A DNA stretch of 64,000 bases from Blepharisma stoltei. Lineage: Eukaryota; Ciliophora; Heterotrichea; Heterotrichida; Blepharismidae. Shown here in pieces: positions 40,005 through 53,800 of the stretch; within the stretch, counting starts at the first letter, position 1; every line of letters starts with the position of its first letter. The translations under genes were made by a program, and so were the position numbers. Under the pieces are notes generated by a model. That model had not been told where the DNA came from. It saw nothing but the letters and a program-made list of their open reading frames with translations, and did not search any database. The stretch spans positions 434,001-498,000 of the forward strand of contig CAJZBQ010000047.1 in assembly GCA_914767885.1 (NCBI GenBank), written 5' to 3'.

Positions 40005-43000
40005 TTATATACTGATTTGTTCAGAATTAATATTTTCTTCTTGTGATTGCTCTATGCTCATACTTGGCAAGAGACAGTTTTGCATCAAAATTGTTTTATA
40101 TTCATCCCTCTCTTTGGCGATCTCCATGAGTTCTTGGTTAAATTTAATTGTTTCTTTGGTTTCAATATTCTTCAGTGGTTCGTTAGTTACTTGTTTAGCC
40201 TTGGCTCCATAGTATAAAGAAATCTGGGTTTCGTCTCTGTTAAAATGTGCTGGGCTTATATTTACAATCATTAGGGTTTTAGCAGAGCCACCTATAGAGT
40301 CACGCATAAGCATGGTCAACTTATTGTCTCTGTAAGGAATATGGCTATCTCCTCTAGCTAGTGCATTTATCACGTTTCCTAGTATAGTCAAGCTCTTATT
40401 AATCTCGTTGCCTTCCCTTAAGCCCTCAGCCGTAGCTTCTGTTTTTCCAATCCTTTCAGACCCAGCTAAATCTACAAAGCTAAGCTTCCCTATTGTTTTT
40501 TGGTCGGTGTTTCTATTAGTCACTTCTATTAAAACACTAAAGATCGCGTGAGATCGAGAACTTTGAGTATTCATTTTGGTATTAGAAACGTGTCTGCCAT
40601 CTATTCCTTTGTTATAAATTAAGTGGAGCTCTTCAGCATTTCTGGGATGCTTTATAGTGGTTTCTGGGATAACAACCATCCCATGTGCATCTCTTACTAT
40701 TGACAAATCTACTCTTTCGCTATTTTTTTGATAAGGTTTGAGAAGGTCAATAAGTGTTGTTTTGTAGAGCTCAACCATATAGCAAGACAGCTTAAATTCA
40801 AAGTTTGGACCAAGCTTTTTCATCATGGAGTATATCTCATCAATTGCTCTTGGGACAAGCCCTGCGTTAGAGTCTCTATCTCCTTGAATTGTATAGGTTT
40901 TACCTGAACCAGTCTGCCCATATGCAAAAATGCACACATTATACCCATCAATTGCACTTTGGATCAATTTTTTGGTGTCTTCAAACACTTCTTCTTGTGT
41001 AGATTGCGGCCCAAAAATCGAATCAAACGAAAACTGCTTAACAACCCCACTTTTCATCTCAAAAAACAATGTGAAATCGTCTCTAATTGTAACAGTGCTG
41101 GAGCAGTTTCTTGCAAGCTCCATTTCATTCATTGGCCTTACTCTACAAAACACTCTAATTTTCCCTTTCAAATCTTCAATGTAATTATGCAGCAATTTTC
41201 TCTGTATAAAAGAGTCCTTTAAATCTTGCTTTAAATTCTGTGCATTTTTCAATGCATCTTGCAATTTTCCAGCCAGATTTTCATTTTGCTCTCTCATTTC
41301 TTCGACTTCAATGGTGAGTTTTTCCTCTTTTATCCTTTCTTTTTCTTCATATTCTTGAAGGATTTCTCGGAATGCTGCTTCTGTTTCATTCTGGACTTGC
41401 TCTATTTCTTTTTTGTGTTTTTCGTTTTCCTGGATTATTTTGGTCTCAAATTCTTTTCGTTGCCGTTTATTTTCTTCTTCAACTCTTCTTAGTTGGTCTC
41501 TTACCATCTTGATTTCACTCATCAAAGAACTGTTTTCTTCTTGAAGCTTCTTCAGCTGGTTTAAAGCAGCATCACTTTTTTCTTTTAGATATTGAGCGTT
41601 TGGGTCTTTTTTTTCTCTTGCACTTTTTAGTTCTGTGAGTCAGCCATGGAGCTGGGCTTTTAAATTCGCAATTTCGCTGGTGTCAGCAACTGAAGATTCA
41701 GTGACCCTGGTAATGAAATCTTGGTTGTCATTTTTTAGCACCTCCATCATTTCTAGATCTACTTGGTACTTTTTCTCCATTTCAGTTAATTTTTGCTTTA
41801 AATCGAAATTTTGTTTCTTTAAATTATTCATGGCAGTATCAAAAATCTTGCTTCCATTTGCTGCTTCGTTTTCAATAACTTGCTTTAATTTTTCTGTTTC
41901 TTGCCTATAATGGTCTCTTTCTGATTTCAAAGCTTGCATTTCTTGAAGATTTGAGTTTGAAATTATGCTGTTTGCGTCTAAAGATGTAGGAGTCTGAATA
42001 TTTGGACGCTTTGCAAACTTGAATTTAGACCGAAGCTCTTTGCGTAGCTGGGCATTTTCTTTTTGTAAAGCATCAAGTTGCTCTTTATATTGAGGATCAG
42101 TGACATCTCCTGACCTAAAAGACTTGTCTTTAGAGGGAGATGAAGAAAATGAGGTATCAACTGAAAGGTTCAATATATTTGAAGGACTCTGGGAACGAGT
42201 TCTCCTAGGTGTCGGAATTTTGTCTTCAATGCTTAATCCTTTTTCTTTAGCTTTTATTTTGGCAGCTTCCATCCTTTTCGCCATCGTATCTGTTTCTTTA
42301 AAAAAATAGTCATAAGAGCTATACAGTTCATTTATAGCTTCTTTATCATTTTTATCAGGCTTTCTTTTATTTTCCATCTCAAAGGTTTTGCTTCATTTAA
42401 GAATTTGGTTACGAAAATAGTATTTTTGTTTTCTGCACAATACATAGAGTTCTTTTTCTTTCTCATAGATCTCGTTATAAGCTTCACTATTAGGGATTTC
42501 TAGCTTCCCTATTAAATTTTCTAGCACAAGCTCACAGATTTCAGTCCTCATTTGATTCTCGTTTCCCTTTACTTTAGAAAGTTCTCCTTCAAAAATAACA
42601 GCATCGTCTCCAAGTGTTCCAGGCGATCAAGACAGATAAGCCCAGCAGCCTTTGGCCTTGCACGCGTAAAGATGGCAAAACTCCAGAGTAAGGCAACGAT
42701 GTAGTGGACGTTAAGCTTTATAATTACTTACTTAAGCAACACTAAGATAGACATTAGAAAGTTCAGCCAAAAGGTTGTCTTTTTCTTCAGAAATTTCTTT
42801 CACCATGCATTCTCTTTGCTCAAATTCTTGCATTAGCTGCCTATTGAAATTCTCAATGTTTTCCCTGTCTGCATAAGCTTCTTCAAGCCTATGCTGGAGT
42901 TCTTTCTTATCGTTTTGCATAAGACCTAGCTGCTTCTCATATGAAATTTGCATAGAACTTATAGCTCTTTCTTTAGCAGCTTCTTTTTCATTCATATCAC

Positions 43001-43592
43001 GATTGTATTTCTGCAAAATTTCTTTCTTCTCTTGCTGCAGTCTATTGATTTTTTCTTCAAAATTATTAATTTGGCTTTCAGAAAAATCTTTAAGTTCCAT
43101 CAATTCCATGCTTTTTTCTTCAATTGCTTTCCTATATTGCTCGACCTTTAGCTTTATTGCGTCTTTTCATTTATTTATAAATTCACAGAACCTTTCGTGG
43201 GTCTCTTTTTCAATATTGGAGTAGTTCGTATCCATTTCTTTTAAAAGAGCGCAATGCCTTTTATGCATTTTTTTCATTTCGTTTTCTATCATTTTGATTT
43301 GGTCGCGGGCCAGATTTGAAGGGATAAAAGCTGATTCTCGGCCTCGATATTGATGGGATCGGGGATGATCCCGCTCGGAGTCTATTGGAGATAAATCGGA
43401 TGGGCGATCATTTGAACCTATATCGCTTGGAATGGGGGAATTGTCACTAGCTGAGTAAATAAGCAAATTTGACCCCCCAGAGATTTTGCTATTAGGAGAT
43501 ATTTCATTGTGATCTTGGTTTGTGCTTCGGAAAGGGCTTGGGGATCGAAAATCTTCCTCACTTTCTTGAATTTCATATTGCTCTTCTGACAT
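40005..43592 (-). CDS. kinesin-14, C-terminal minus-end-directed motor
   Basis: Join 43592-42750 with 42638-40005 to get 1158 residues. An N-terminal disordered, Ser-rich region (to about 100) is followed by long coiled coils (about 100-760). The motor domain lies at the C-terminus (about 780-1115). Motor motifs are the P-loop GQTGSGKT, switch I NTQSSRSH and switch II DLAGSER. The neck YIEDLKGKIRVFCRVRP just before the motor is the kinesin-14 signature (KCBP/KIFC type). TGA encodes Trp in FINKWKDAIKLK, LHGWLTEL and LSWSPG. It probably acts in spindle or cortical microtubule organisation. No MyTH4/FERM domain is visible. Confidence 0.92.
42639..42749. mobile_element. 111-bp IES in the kinesin gene
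   Basis: TA-bounded (GTC TA|TCTTAG... on the minus strand, ...GGCTTA|TCTGTCTTGATCG), with TATCT at both ends. Removal yields NVYLSWSPGTLGDD in frame, using TGA as Trp, and deletes in-frame TAA. The core is relatively GC-rich and has no family 1 or 2 ends. Confidence 0.8.
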
Positions 43593-43773
43593 TTAAAAGT
43601 TTTAATTGAAAATAGATTTTTACGGGAAATTAAAAGCGGCTTAAAAAAGCTAAAAATAAAAACTACATTCATAAAATAATATAAAATATCAATTTTAGTA
43701 TTCCAATTTTTTATTTTGAGATTTTTGGCTGCTGATTTCATTTAATAACCTTTTAGGTTTCCAGATTATAAAA

Positions 43774-44013
43774 ATGTCCGAGACGTCGGAGAGCGAGGTT
43801 AACATAAAGGAACTGGGCGAGATGTACGCAGAAATCACAATTCAATTCGAAGCAATTCCTGTAAAGGAGCCGGAAGTTAAAGAAATTATCCCCGATGTCC
43901 CAAGCCCAACTCATAGTGAGCGAAGAAAGGCTTATCACTACCAAAAGCTTTTAAGGGAATATGAAGTCGCTGTGCTAGAAGGAATTAATGCAAAAAAAAA
44001 TAACTTCAAGTAG
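43774..44013 (+). CDS. small acidic protein, unknown
   Basis: 79 residues: MSETSESEVNIKELGEMYAE to KKNNFK, with TAG stop. It is divergent to the kinesin (181 bp between starts). The C-terminal part (SERRKAYHYQKLLREYEVAV) is predicted helical. No domain is recognised. The short length leaves some doubt, but the composition is coding-like. Confidence 0.55.
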   Translation: MSETSESEVNIKELGEMYAEITIQFEAIPVKEPEVKEIIPDVPSPTHSERRKAYHYQKLLREYEVAVLEGINAKKNNFK

Positions 44014-44345
44014 ACTTAATGCATTTCATTGTACAATTAGTGATGATTAATGATTTCTATTGGGAGAGTCTTTTGTTACTAAATAATTTTGCCTCAGTGA
44101 TAATTTGAGAACAAAAAATAATAATTAAAAATTGAAAATTTAAGCTCCTTTTTCTTTTGATTTTATCCGGAGAAATTATTGCAAAAATCTATTTATATCA
44201 ATTAAATCAAAATTAAAGGCGTTATATAAGAAGTTTAAGATTTATTAAAATTAAACATCCCTCTCGCCTTGCTGAAAACTATATTATATAAGCTATTTAA
44301 GAAATAGCAGGAATGATTAAAAATTATAATCCTTATCCACACAAA

Positions 44346-44726
44346 GAAATAAAATGCTGATGCTGACGGAAATTGAACCCATCCTGATGAAGCTGAAACC
44401 AGGCCTCTGTTCCTTTTAATTAGGCCTTCAGGCTTGTGGATGCCTTCCCCTGAAGGTTTTCCTGTGCCTGCTAGGTGGGCTAGATAAGTTTGCCTCTAAA
44501 CCTCTATCGGAGCTATCGGGACATCCTACAGAGGGTGGCTCTAGCCTAGGGACTACTAATCCTTAGCTTAATTAAGTTTCGCCAGAACATTCAAGAGGGT
44601 GGAATTTTGGTTGAGCCTGACACCTTTTGCACTCTGTGTCTATACACTCATTATAGGCAACCTTTCCTGCAGTCAAGGCTACCGGCTAGCGGAATCCGGC
44701 TTATGGCCGGTGAAAAATCTTAATCT
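44346..44726 (+). mobile_element. GC-rich retroposon-like unit, older copy
   Basis: Imperfect 13-bp flanking repeats TTATCCACACAAA (44333-44345) and TTATTCATACAAA (44727-44739). The unit ends GAAAAATCTTAATCTT, like the tail of 39314-39930, and its head (ATAAAATGCTGATGCTGACG) resembles that unit's ATAAAATGGCGTATGGCGAC; the middles differ. The remaining 44014-44345 and 44740-44835 are plain spacer. Confidence 0.65.
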
Positions 44727-44835
44727 TTATTCATACAAACCTCATATCATTTTAGCATCCTTCTCGTGAGAAAAACGCTAGAAACTATAACGAATTCTTA
44801 TAAATCCTTTTAAAATCAAATAAAAAACCTTATAA

Positions 44836-47800
44836 ATGGCCATCTCTCTCTTCTTCCTATTTTTGACCCTGGCTTCTTCAAACATCCTGCCAGATCAATC
44901 TCATCCTTACCCCATTTCTCCTTCAAGCCCTAACTCAAACGAATCTGGCGTGGACTACTGATTTTACATTTCAATTGACAATCGCATTTCAAAGGGCGAC
45001 TATTTGAATATTATCTTTCCTTCGCAATTTACTAACATCGGTATGACAAGCATCACAACCTGCTACATTAATGGTGTAAGTCATTCCTGCAGCAAATTTA
45101 GCGCAAACCAAGCTCAAATTACAGCGTCACAAGTAATTCCAGGGAACTCCCGCTTGCAAGTAAAAATCCCTGGCATTACAAACCCTACAAGCGAAATTGG
45201 GACTGGTTGGTTCCAGATCTATTCACAATATGCTGTTGGGTTGCAGATTATTGACTCAAATGATGCGTTTGGGGTGATTGGATTTGCCCCAGAAGTGTCC
45301 AGCGTTACTGGGACAATTGCAATCGATTCAACAGGTGGAACAAGCGTGGTGGCAGTAAGCGGGAATTATGTTTTTACTATTACCCTTACTAGTGCTATTA
45401 CAGCTGGGACTCAGTTCAGAGTTAAGGTTCCTAGCCCTTATAGTGCCTTAATTTTAATCTTAATTGCAGGTCGGTCCTGCTTATTGATTACGGAGTCACC
45501 AAGGACAACTCTTGAGGCTTCATATGCTTTGCGAAGCCGACAGTCAAGCTGGGCCGGATTGAGATGGCTCTCCACAGCGAAAATGGATTGATATAGAACT
45601 TTCTCTTCAATAGCGCGATAAGGCGTGCTTCCTGGTTTGACTAAAAGGTCTTTGGGCCATGAAAATCTGATGTTCCTTCTTTGTAAGAGAGTCATACAGT
45701 GAAAATAAAGAGTTCTGGCTGATCAATCTCGAGAACTTAAAGAGAGGCTATTTGCAAATTTACACTTTTGGTTCGTCAAATGGATCTGGCGAGCCAATTC
45801 TGGCCGGTACTTGAAATTATAAATGATAGTTGCCAGAATTTTATTAATTTTCTGATGGCAAGTATGATCAGAATTTTAATAAATGGCACAGGATAGACAA
45901 CCCACTTAAAAAATATCGTTAAAATTAAAGTCCCATTTTATAAAAGATATAATAAATTTTTAAAAATTATTATTTTATTTTAAAAATATTTTTATATAAA
46001 AAATTTATTTATATTGGTATAATTATTTTAAAAATTTTATTTTTTAACATTTGAAAGAAATTTAAAAATATTATAAGAAGAAAATTTTAATATCATTAGT
46101 AAAGTTCGTAAAGAGCAACAAGCGCTTAGCGCAAACTTTTGCCTTTATAAAGCAGTTAATCATAATTAAATTGGCATTATTTATTAGAAATCTATCCTTT
46201 CGCAAAAACACAACTCGATCAACAAGTTTTTAATTATTAACTCTATTTTAATTTTCTAACAAAAACCAAGTTAGTCATTAGCAATTTCGTAAAGAACAAC
46301 AAGCGCTTAGCACAAACTTTGGCTTTTATAAAAGCAGTTAATCATAATTAAATTGGCATCATTTGTTTAGAAATCTATCCTTCCGCAAAAACACAACTCG
46401 ATCAACAAGTTTTTAATTATTAACTCCATTTTAATTTTCTAGCGAAAACCAAGTTAGTCATTAGTAATTTCATAAAGAACAACAAGCTCTTACTCCCCCC
46501 CCCCCTCCGTGAGCGAACAAAACCATTAGAAAAATCGCCATTTTTTGACCAAAAACCCACCCTCCGTGAGTGAACAAAAATTTTTTTAATAGAAAAAATT
46601 TTAATGGAAAAAAATTTTGATATATAAGTGATAATTAGTATAATGAAATCTAGAGCTAATTCTGTTTAATTTTAAACAAATTGCGTTTTAAAACATAAAT
46701 TTTGCAAATTAAATTAATATTTGCTTCCCAATTTTTGCAAATTAGGATTTTTTTAAATTTCGAAACAAATATTTTTTATAAAATTTATATATAAAATTTT
46801 TTTAAAAAAAAAAAATTAACCCCCCTCCGTGAGCGAACACAAATTTTTTTTGTTCGCTCACGGAGGGGGGGGGGGAGTTAGCACAAACTTTGGCTTTTTT
46901 ATAAGCAGTTATAATTATTACCAAAGGAATTATTAGATCGGTTTGAAAGGAATAAAGTTGTCTGATCTTGTGCCATTTATTAAATTTCTGATCATACTCA
47001 CCATCAAAAAATTAATAAAATTCTGGCAACTACCATTTTTCATTTCAAGTACTGGCCAGAATTGGCTCGTCAGATTTCATTTGACGAACCAAAATGTAGA
47101 TTTTTCACACAGCCTATCTTCAAGTTCTCGAGATTGATCAGGCAGAATTCTTTATTTAGGCTGTTTTTCTCCCCATGAATAAAGAATAGCAAGTTTTCAT
47201 ATGTTTAAGATCATCCGGTAAAAACCTAGGAATGCGCCTTATCGCGCCATTGAAAAGAAACTTCTATATCACCTTGCTCCTGCTTCGGCACCTGACACTA
47301 TAGGACTTTCGAAGTATTCTCTCTTACTCTTGCGCCTCCTACTTACCTTGGGTTCCAGTGCTGGTGGCAGGCTATAAACTTTCCGTAGCCGCTTGAGTGG
47401 ACGAAGGTTCTCAAGACAAAAATCTCCAAAAAATAGAATTTCTTGTAGACTTTCTGAAAAAGTGAAAAGTTCAAATACCTCGATGTAACTCCAGTTTACG
47501 CTAGAGATCACCTGATTGGTGTAGGCAATATCTATAGACATTGCTGAATTCCTCTTTTCAACTCAAAGTCCTCCCTTTCATGTAAAATCCAACTCTAAAA
47601 GCGAATGAGTGTTAGGCTCCACACATTGCTGGAATTGCTTACTAGCATTGCTGTCCATTTCTGGATTGGCAAAAACTTACCAGATATAATTAAATATGCT
47701 CTTGAGATTTCATGGCGGGAAGGTCATGCCGAGGCCCAGACGCTATATTTAATTAATTGCCTTATAGTATTAGTTCTTCAACTACTTGTACAGTGGTAAC

Positions 47801-50800
47801 AACGACAACACTACTTGGAACTTTTTCTTGTAGCAAAGCTAATGGAAATTTAGTCATTAGCGGATTAACTTCTACTGTAGCGTCAGGGACTGTGGTTAGC
47901 ATTAAGGTTTCTGGGATTGTAAACCCTAGCTATGTAATCGCAGCTTCTTTTGTTAATTTTATTATAGAAACTTTGAGAGAAAATACTAGCATAGTCATTC
48001 ACAGAGCCACAATTCCGAATATTTTAGGGGTTGCAGGAACATTGACTGGAATTACCTTGGCTCCGTTTACAACGAGCTCTAGGTTTACTGAAGGGAATAC
48101 TTTATATGCAACTTTAACTTTTACAACTGCAACCAAAATTCCTCAAGGCGGATCTATTATTTTAATATATGATGCAACTATTGATTCTTCATCATGCTTA
48201 GTCCTTTCTGGGGTTCCTAACACTTCTTCTGGAGCTCGTCCTAGCTGCTCAATATCATCAGGTACGACTGCAACTATTACAAGTTTTGGCGCTATTGCTG
48301 CAAAAACTACTATAAAAATTGTCAATTTGATTACAAGTCTATCTGCAAGCATCGGGCAAGTCAAGATCTACACTTATGACTCAAGTTCAAATCTTATCGA
48401 TCAAGACTTGACTCATGGAGGAGTTATACTTCAGTATAATAATTTATGATTGTTATTAAATATTTTTATAATATAAAATTCAATCTAGAACAGAATACTA
48501 TGGAATCAGTCTATTCTGTTAATTCTGGATCTGTCGCATATTCGGTCACCGCTTTAAAACAAGGAACAATCACAATAAATATAGACCCTTACTATAATGT
48601 AGCTGCAAATGACGTTATAAACATTTATCTTCCTAATAATTTTACAACTACTTCAACTCAGACGTATACTTGCAAAATAGGAGGGGTTACTCCATCTGCA
48701 TTTTCAGTGGTCAATGGGATTTTCAGCATAACTGTTGATGCTGGTACAGTTTTCAGCACAGGAAGCACTACTTCAATTGTATTAGGTGCAAGCGGCTCTG
48801 GGATCCAGTTTCCTCCTAACGCAACTTCATATTCAAATATTATAGAATGGGTCATAAGTATCACCCATTCTTCAAACTCAGAAGCAGGTACTTTGCAATC
48901 ATCTTTAAGTAACGCACTTTTTGTGGCCGGATCTGGCCATACAGAGCTTTTTTATTCTGAAGTAACATCAAAGTACTCTGCATATACTTTTAAAATTCAG
49001 ACAGATCTTGACCTTTGGAACAGTGGGACTAGGAAGTTTATGCTTTCTTTAACATTCCCTAACGATTATTCTAATGATCTAGGCACCGGAATTTCTTCCT
49101 CTGGGAGTATTCCTATTTATCTTTCATCTTTTACCACCACGAACTACACAACCCCATTAAGTTGCATATTAACCCCAGGCTCAACCCCGGTAATAGTGAT
49201 ATCTGGTTTCGATCCTATCAAGGCCGGCACAATAATTTCGTTTACTTTTTTCATTAAAAATCCTACATCTGCTGGAAGTGGAAATATCCAGGTGCAAACA
49301 TATTATATAGATTATAACTCTATAGAAACAATATGCCAACAAGGAGATTTGGCTGTAACCTATACAACATCAGTTACAGCTTGAGATACAATGAGTGTTA
49401 CAACCAGAAACACAACAGTTGTCAGTACTTCTACATGGTTTATTTTAGATTTATTACTAGCGAGCACAGCTTCTGTTGCTAATGATTACCTCATGATCAA
49501 TTTTCCTGGCGAATTTACTATAGACACTAAAAATTTTGTAGCGAAGATTGATGGAGAGGCAGTTGATAAGTATGTGATTTATGCGAATTCATATCAGCCA
49601 AGTATTGTTTTGAGCTTAGAAACAATAATATTAAACGCTAGTCCATCTGCTGCTAATGAACTTATACTCGAAGGAATTATCAATGCTCCATATGTAGGCT
49701 CTGCATCTGGAAGTTCTGGTGTAATTGGTGTAGGACTAATTGATGGGACTTCGCATCAGATCCTAATTACCCACCTTGTTAAAGAGTAAAACCATGAGAA
49801 AATTATATATTTTTGGGAAATCAATCCCCTTCGTTAGTAACTCCCCCACTGTTAGCGAACAAAAAAATATCGCTCGCTCATGAAGGTAATTTTTTGCTTT
49901 TTAAAATTTTATAGTAAATTTTTTTTTCGAAATTTAAAAAAAAAACCTCCCAATTCGCGAAAATTAAATCAAATATTTAAAATTTATGTTTTAAAATGCA
50001 ATTTGTTAAAAATTAAACAGAATGTACTAATTATCACTTATCTATCAAATTTTTTTCATAAAAAATGATTTTGTTTTCTTGCGAAAGGTGTTGGGCAAAA
50101 AATAGAGATTTTTCTAATGGTTTCGTTCGCTCATGGGCTTAGGAGAGTAAGCAAATAATTTTTTTTGTATCAAACTTTATTTTAATATGTATTTACTCTA
50201 ATAATCAAGCCAACTATTAAACTTTAGACACTTCATTTCTAAACATAAAATTCATAAATTAAATTAGATTTTCAAATATTTATAATTTTATAAAGCCAAA
50301 AATATGATATTAATATAAATTTGAAAAAATAGCTTTGCTTACTCCTCCTTATCCTCCTCTGTGGTCGAACACAATCATTGGAAAATTCCCAATATTTGCC
50401 CAAAAATGCTTCCTTCCTGAGCAAAAAAAAAATTTTATAAAAAAAAATATTGTGATATATAAGTGATGATTAGTATAATGAAATCTCGACCAAATTCTGT
50501 TGGAATTAAACAGCTTGCATTTTAAAACGTAAATTTTACAATTTAAATAAAATATATGCTTCTCAATTTTTGCGAATTGGGATTTTTTTAAATTTTGCAA
50601 AACAAAATTTACTATAGAATTTATATAAATTTTAAAAAAATCCTCTCAAGCTTTTGTTCGCTAATGGAGGTGGGAAGGAGTTAACAAGAAAAAATTAATG
50701 CTCGCTAGTCAAGGGGCAGTAAGCTACTCAACAGATAGTTTGTCAGCTATCACTTCAGATACATTAAAAGTTACAATTATACCGAACAGCTATATAGCTA

Positions 50801-53800
50801 ACCATTGTGATGTGACATATAAGTTCAGTATAACTACAGCTCATGGGATTCCATCTAGTGGAACAATTCAGATAAGTTTTCCGGTAGGATTTGACTTGGA
50901 TTATTTTAGCTGCTCTTATTCATATTCTATATCGAGTGCAGGTGCCTGTGCAAAATCTGGCCAAATAATATCTGTTAGTGGTTTTAGTGCAATTGCAAGT
51001 GGCACCTCATTTAACGTTAATGTCCTCTCTGTTAAAAATCCTAATTCAGGAGCTAGCGGGACTTTTACCATTACAACAACCTATACATCAAGCACATCAA
51101 CTGTTATTGAAACAAAGACAGCATCTGGCTTTACTCTGACTACAACTGACTCGGCAGAATACTCAAATATATATAAAATTGCATTCTACCCCGACACAAG
51201 TGGGACTAAAGGCCAAATGCAGCTCGATTTTGCATTGAATTCATCAGTTCCTACACAAGGGGACCTGTACATAGAATTCCCCAGTAGCTTTTCATCCTTG
51301 CCATCCACTATGACGAAATGAAATTGCCTTTTGAACGTCCAGTATTCGTCTTGCTCTATATCAGGGCAGAAAATAACCATAGTCCCTGCCACAAGTTTCC
51401 CAACAGGCATTAATATGACTTTGATTATCCCTGAAATTACAGTCCCATCTACAAGCTCGACTCCAGTTAAAATTTCAGCTTACTTGGATTCTACAGTAAT
51501 GGCTGAAAATCCGCCAAGCCCAGGAAGCTCATTTTATATTACGACAGGAACAGTCACTCCAGGTATAATCCAAGGCACCTTGACAGCTTGGCCAAAAAAT
51601 GCAGCTGAAATAGCGTTTTACCAATTCGTACTTAAATCAGCGACTGGTATTACAACTACTACTCAAATTTTGGTATATTTCCCATCAGAATTCCCAAGAA
51701 ACCTTGGAGACTTGATGGCATACTCCAATTGCAGTACTAGGATGGATGGAAAATTGCTTATCGTATCTAAAAGTATGGTTCATGGAGTACTTTTGCAAGG
51801 CTTTGTAAGTGTCGCTTCAAATCAGCCATTCACTATTTTATTTGAAGGTGTTAGAAACCCTGAATCACCGACTTCGACTTCAGTGTTTTCTATAGTAACA
51901 TTACTTAATGGAGCAATTATAGACTCACTATCTACATCTCTGACTGTCAGCATTTCATCGATACCATCTATCATGGATTTAGTAAGTATCAGCCTTGAAG
52001 ATTATTCTATAAGGGCTACCACAGACTATACATTTTTAGCAAATCCTTCATATATCCCTTCAACTTTCCAAGTGTGGGTGTGGTTCCCATATCCCCAGTT
52101 TTCTATAGAGCTTTATGGACTCGGTGATATTTTTGAATGCAGCAGCAAATCTGTTTCTAAAATTTCAGGAGCCGGCACTGCTTGACCATCAACTACTCCT
52201 TCTTGCTCGAATACTCATAAAAACCTTGTAGTTTTCGATGCAACTGGATCAGGGTTTTCTTCTTCAAACTACTTACAAGTAACGATTGAAGATCTAAAAT
52301 CAACTGGCTCTGCTGGAATAGTTAATAATTTTGTGATGATGATTTTTGATAAGAGCTCATTGTCGATTACATATAGAAATTATGGGATTGCTTCGACAGA
52401 TGGCAATGTAGAATATTTAGAAGATAAGGCCCAGATCTTCGTTGGGTCTCAAGATGCAAGAATATCTGTTTCACCAGGGACAACAAGTAATTTCACTATA
52501 TACACGTCTAGTGAATATATGCCAGCAAGACAAACGTTGACATTTACTTATACTATTTTGGGCAGTAATGCAACTAATAATATAGCAATTGAGCCAAATA
52601 TCATTCAAATTACACAAGGAGAGTCGTCAGTGACTTGCTTTGTGACTTGCTCTGCAGAAATTGTAAGAGGAAACTATACGATAAAATGGAATATGACTGG
52701 AGATACATATGGACTTTATAGTGAGCCTGCGTTTACCTTATTAGATGTCTCATCCAGACGAATTGTGAAGAGAAAGGTTTCATTTGAAGGAATTCCTACA
52801 TTGATGATTGGAGGCACGTCGATACCTTTGTATGTGTACTTACTATGCAAACAAAATCATTGGAAAAATCCCCTTCTTATTCGAACAAAAAAATTTTTAT
52901 GAAAAATAAATTGATATATAAGTGATGAAATTTCTAGCTAATTCTGTTTTATTTCGAACGAATAGCAATTTTAAAACATAAATTTACAAATTAAATAAAT
53001 ATTTACTTTTAATTTTTGTGAATTGGGATATTATAAGATTTATATATAAAATTTTGTAAAAAAATTAAACTCCTCCCCATGAGTGAACAAAATTTTTTTT
53101 CGCTCACGGAGGTTGGGAGAGTTAGAAGCTGCTCCCGAAGATGGTTTGACGATTGTTGCCTCACCACCTAGCCTTATTACAGTATCCGCCATATCATTTT
53201 TGCCAGGGCAGTTTGTGACCAGTTTTACTGTTACTGTAGCTTCCACAGCCTATGTAGGAAGTGAAACCATAAATTTCACCTTATCAGGAACAAACTCAGA
53301 CTGGTTTTATTTAGACTACACTTCTTTAACTTTTGATTTAACGAATTATGATGTTACAGCTCCAGCAATTTCTTCGTTTATTGTTAATAATCCAAAAAAT
53401 AGAAATTATATAGACATCACAATGCAAACCACTGAGGCGTGTACTATTTATTGGACCTTTGGAGAAAGAGGATTAGATGTGCCAAGTAATGCCACTTTGA
53501 TAGGCTCAGCCAAGAATAAAACAGCTGGGTATCATCTTGAATATATCGGAGATAGCTGGCTTTATAACTTCAGAGTGAATAATCTAATAGCTGAGCATGA
53601 CTATGTGATGTATGGAATTTTGGTGGATTTGAATAATAACGAGATGGATGACGTTTTTAGTGTCGACTTATATACAGATGATCTCCCTGATTCTGTGCAA
53701 ATAACACTGAAATTTGGCAGTTTAACTCCAACTGCAGATCAAGCTCAGTCAACTGTAATAGCTGCTCTTAGCACCCTTTTAGACTACGACCAATCCTTGA

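Larger units (their letters stand above)
45445..47768. mobile_element. 2.3-kb composite IES flanked by a 9-bp direct repeat
   Basis: CCTTATAGT occurs at 45436-45444 and 47760-47768. Deletion joins CCT TAT AGT to ATT AGT and keeps the surface-protein frame. Inside are long inverted arms (45590-45903 and 46957-47270), an array of ~181-bp tandem repeats, and a nested MITE. No transposase frame is visible, so it looks non-autonomous. The outermost ~150 and ~490 bp outside the arms are not inverted copies of each other. Confidence 0.85.
49766..50721 (-). mobile_element. old MITE family 1 IES with two younger MITEs inside
   Basis: TA 49764-49765 and 50720-50721, 956 bp. The old left end is ATTACCCACCTTG..AGTAAAACCATGAGAAAA and the old right end ATGCTCGCTAGTCAAGGGGC; its split core (CATAAAATTCATAAATTAAA) lies between the nested copies. 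Deletion joins ATC CTA to AGC TAC in frame. Confidence 0.82.

Noticed and set aside
44346-44420. Possible tRNA gene or tRNA-derived SINE head
   Set aside because: The complement contains a B-box-like GGTTCAATTTCC, but no cloverleaf can be drawn and the orientation is opposite to the tail.
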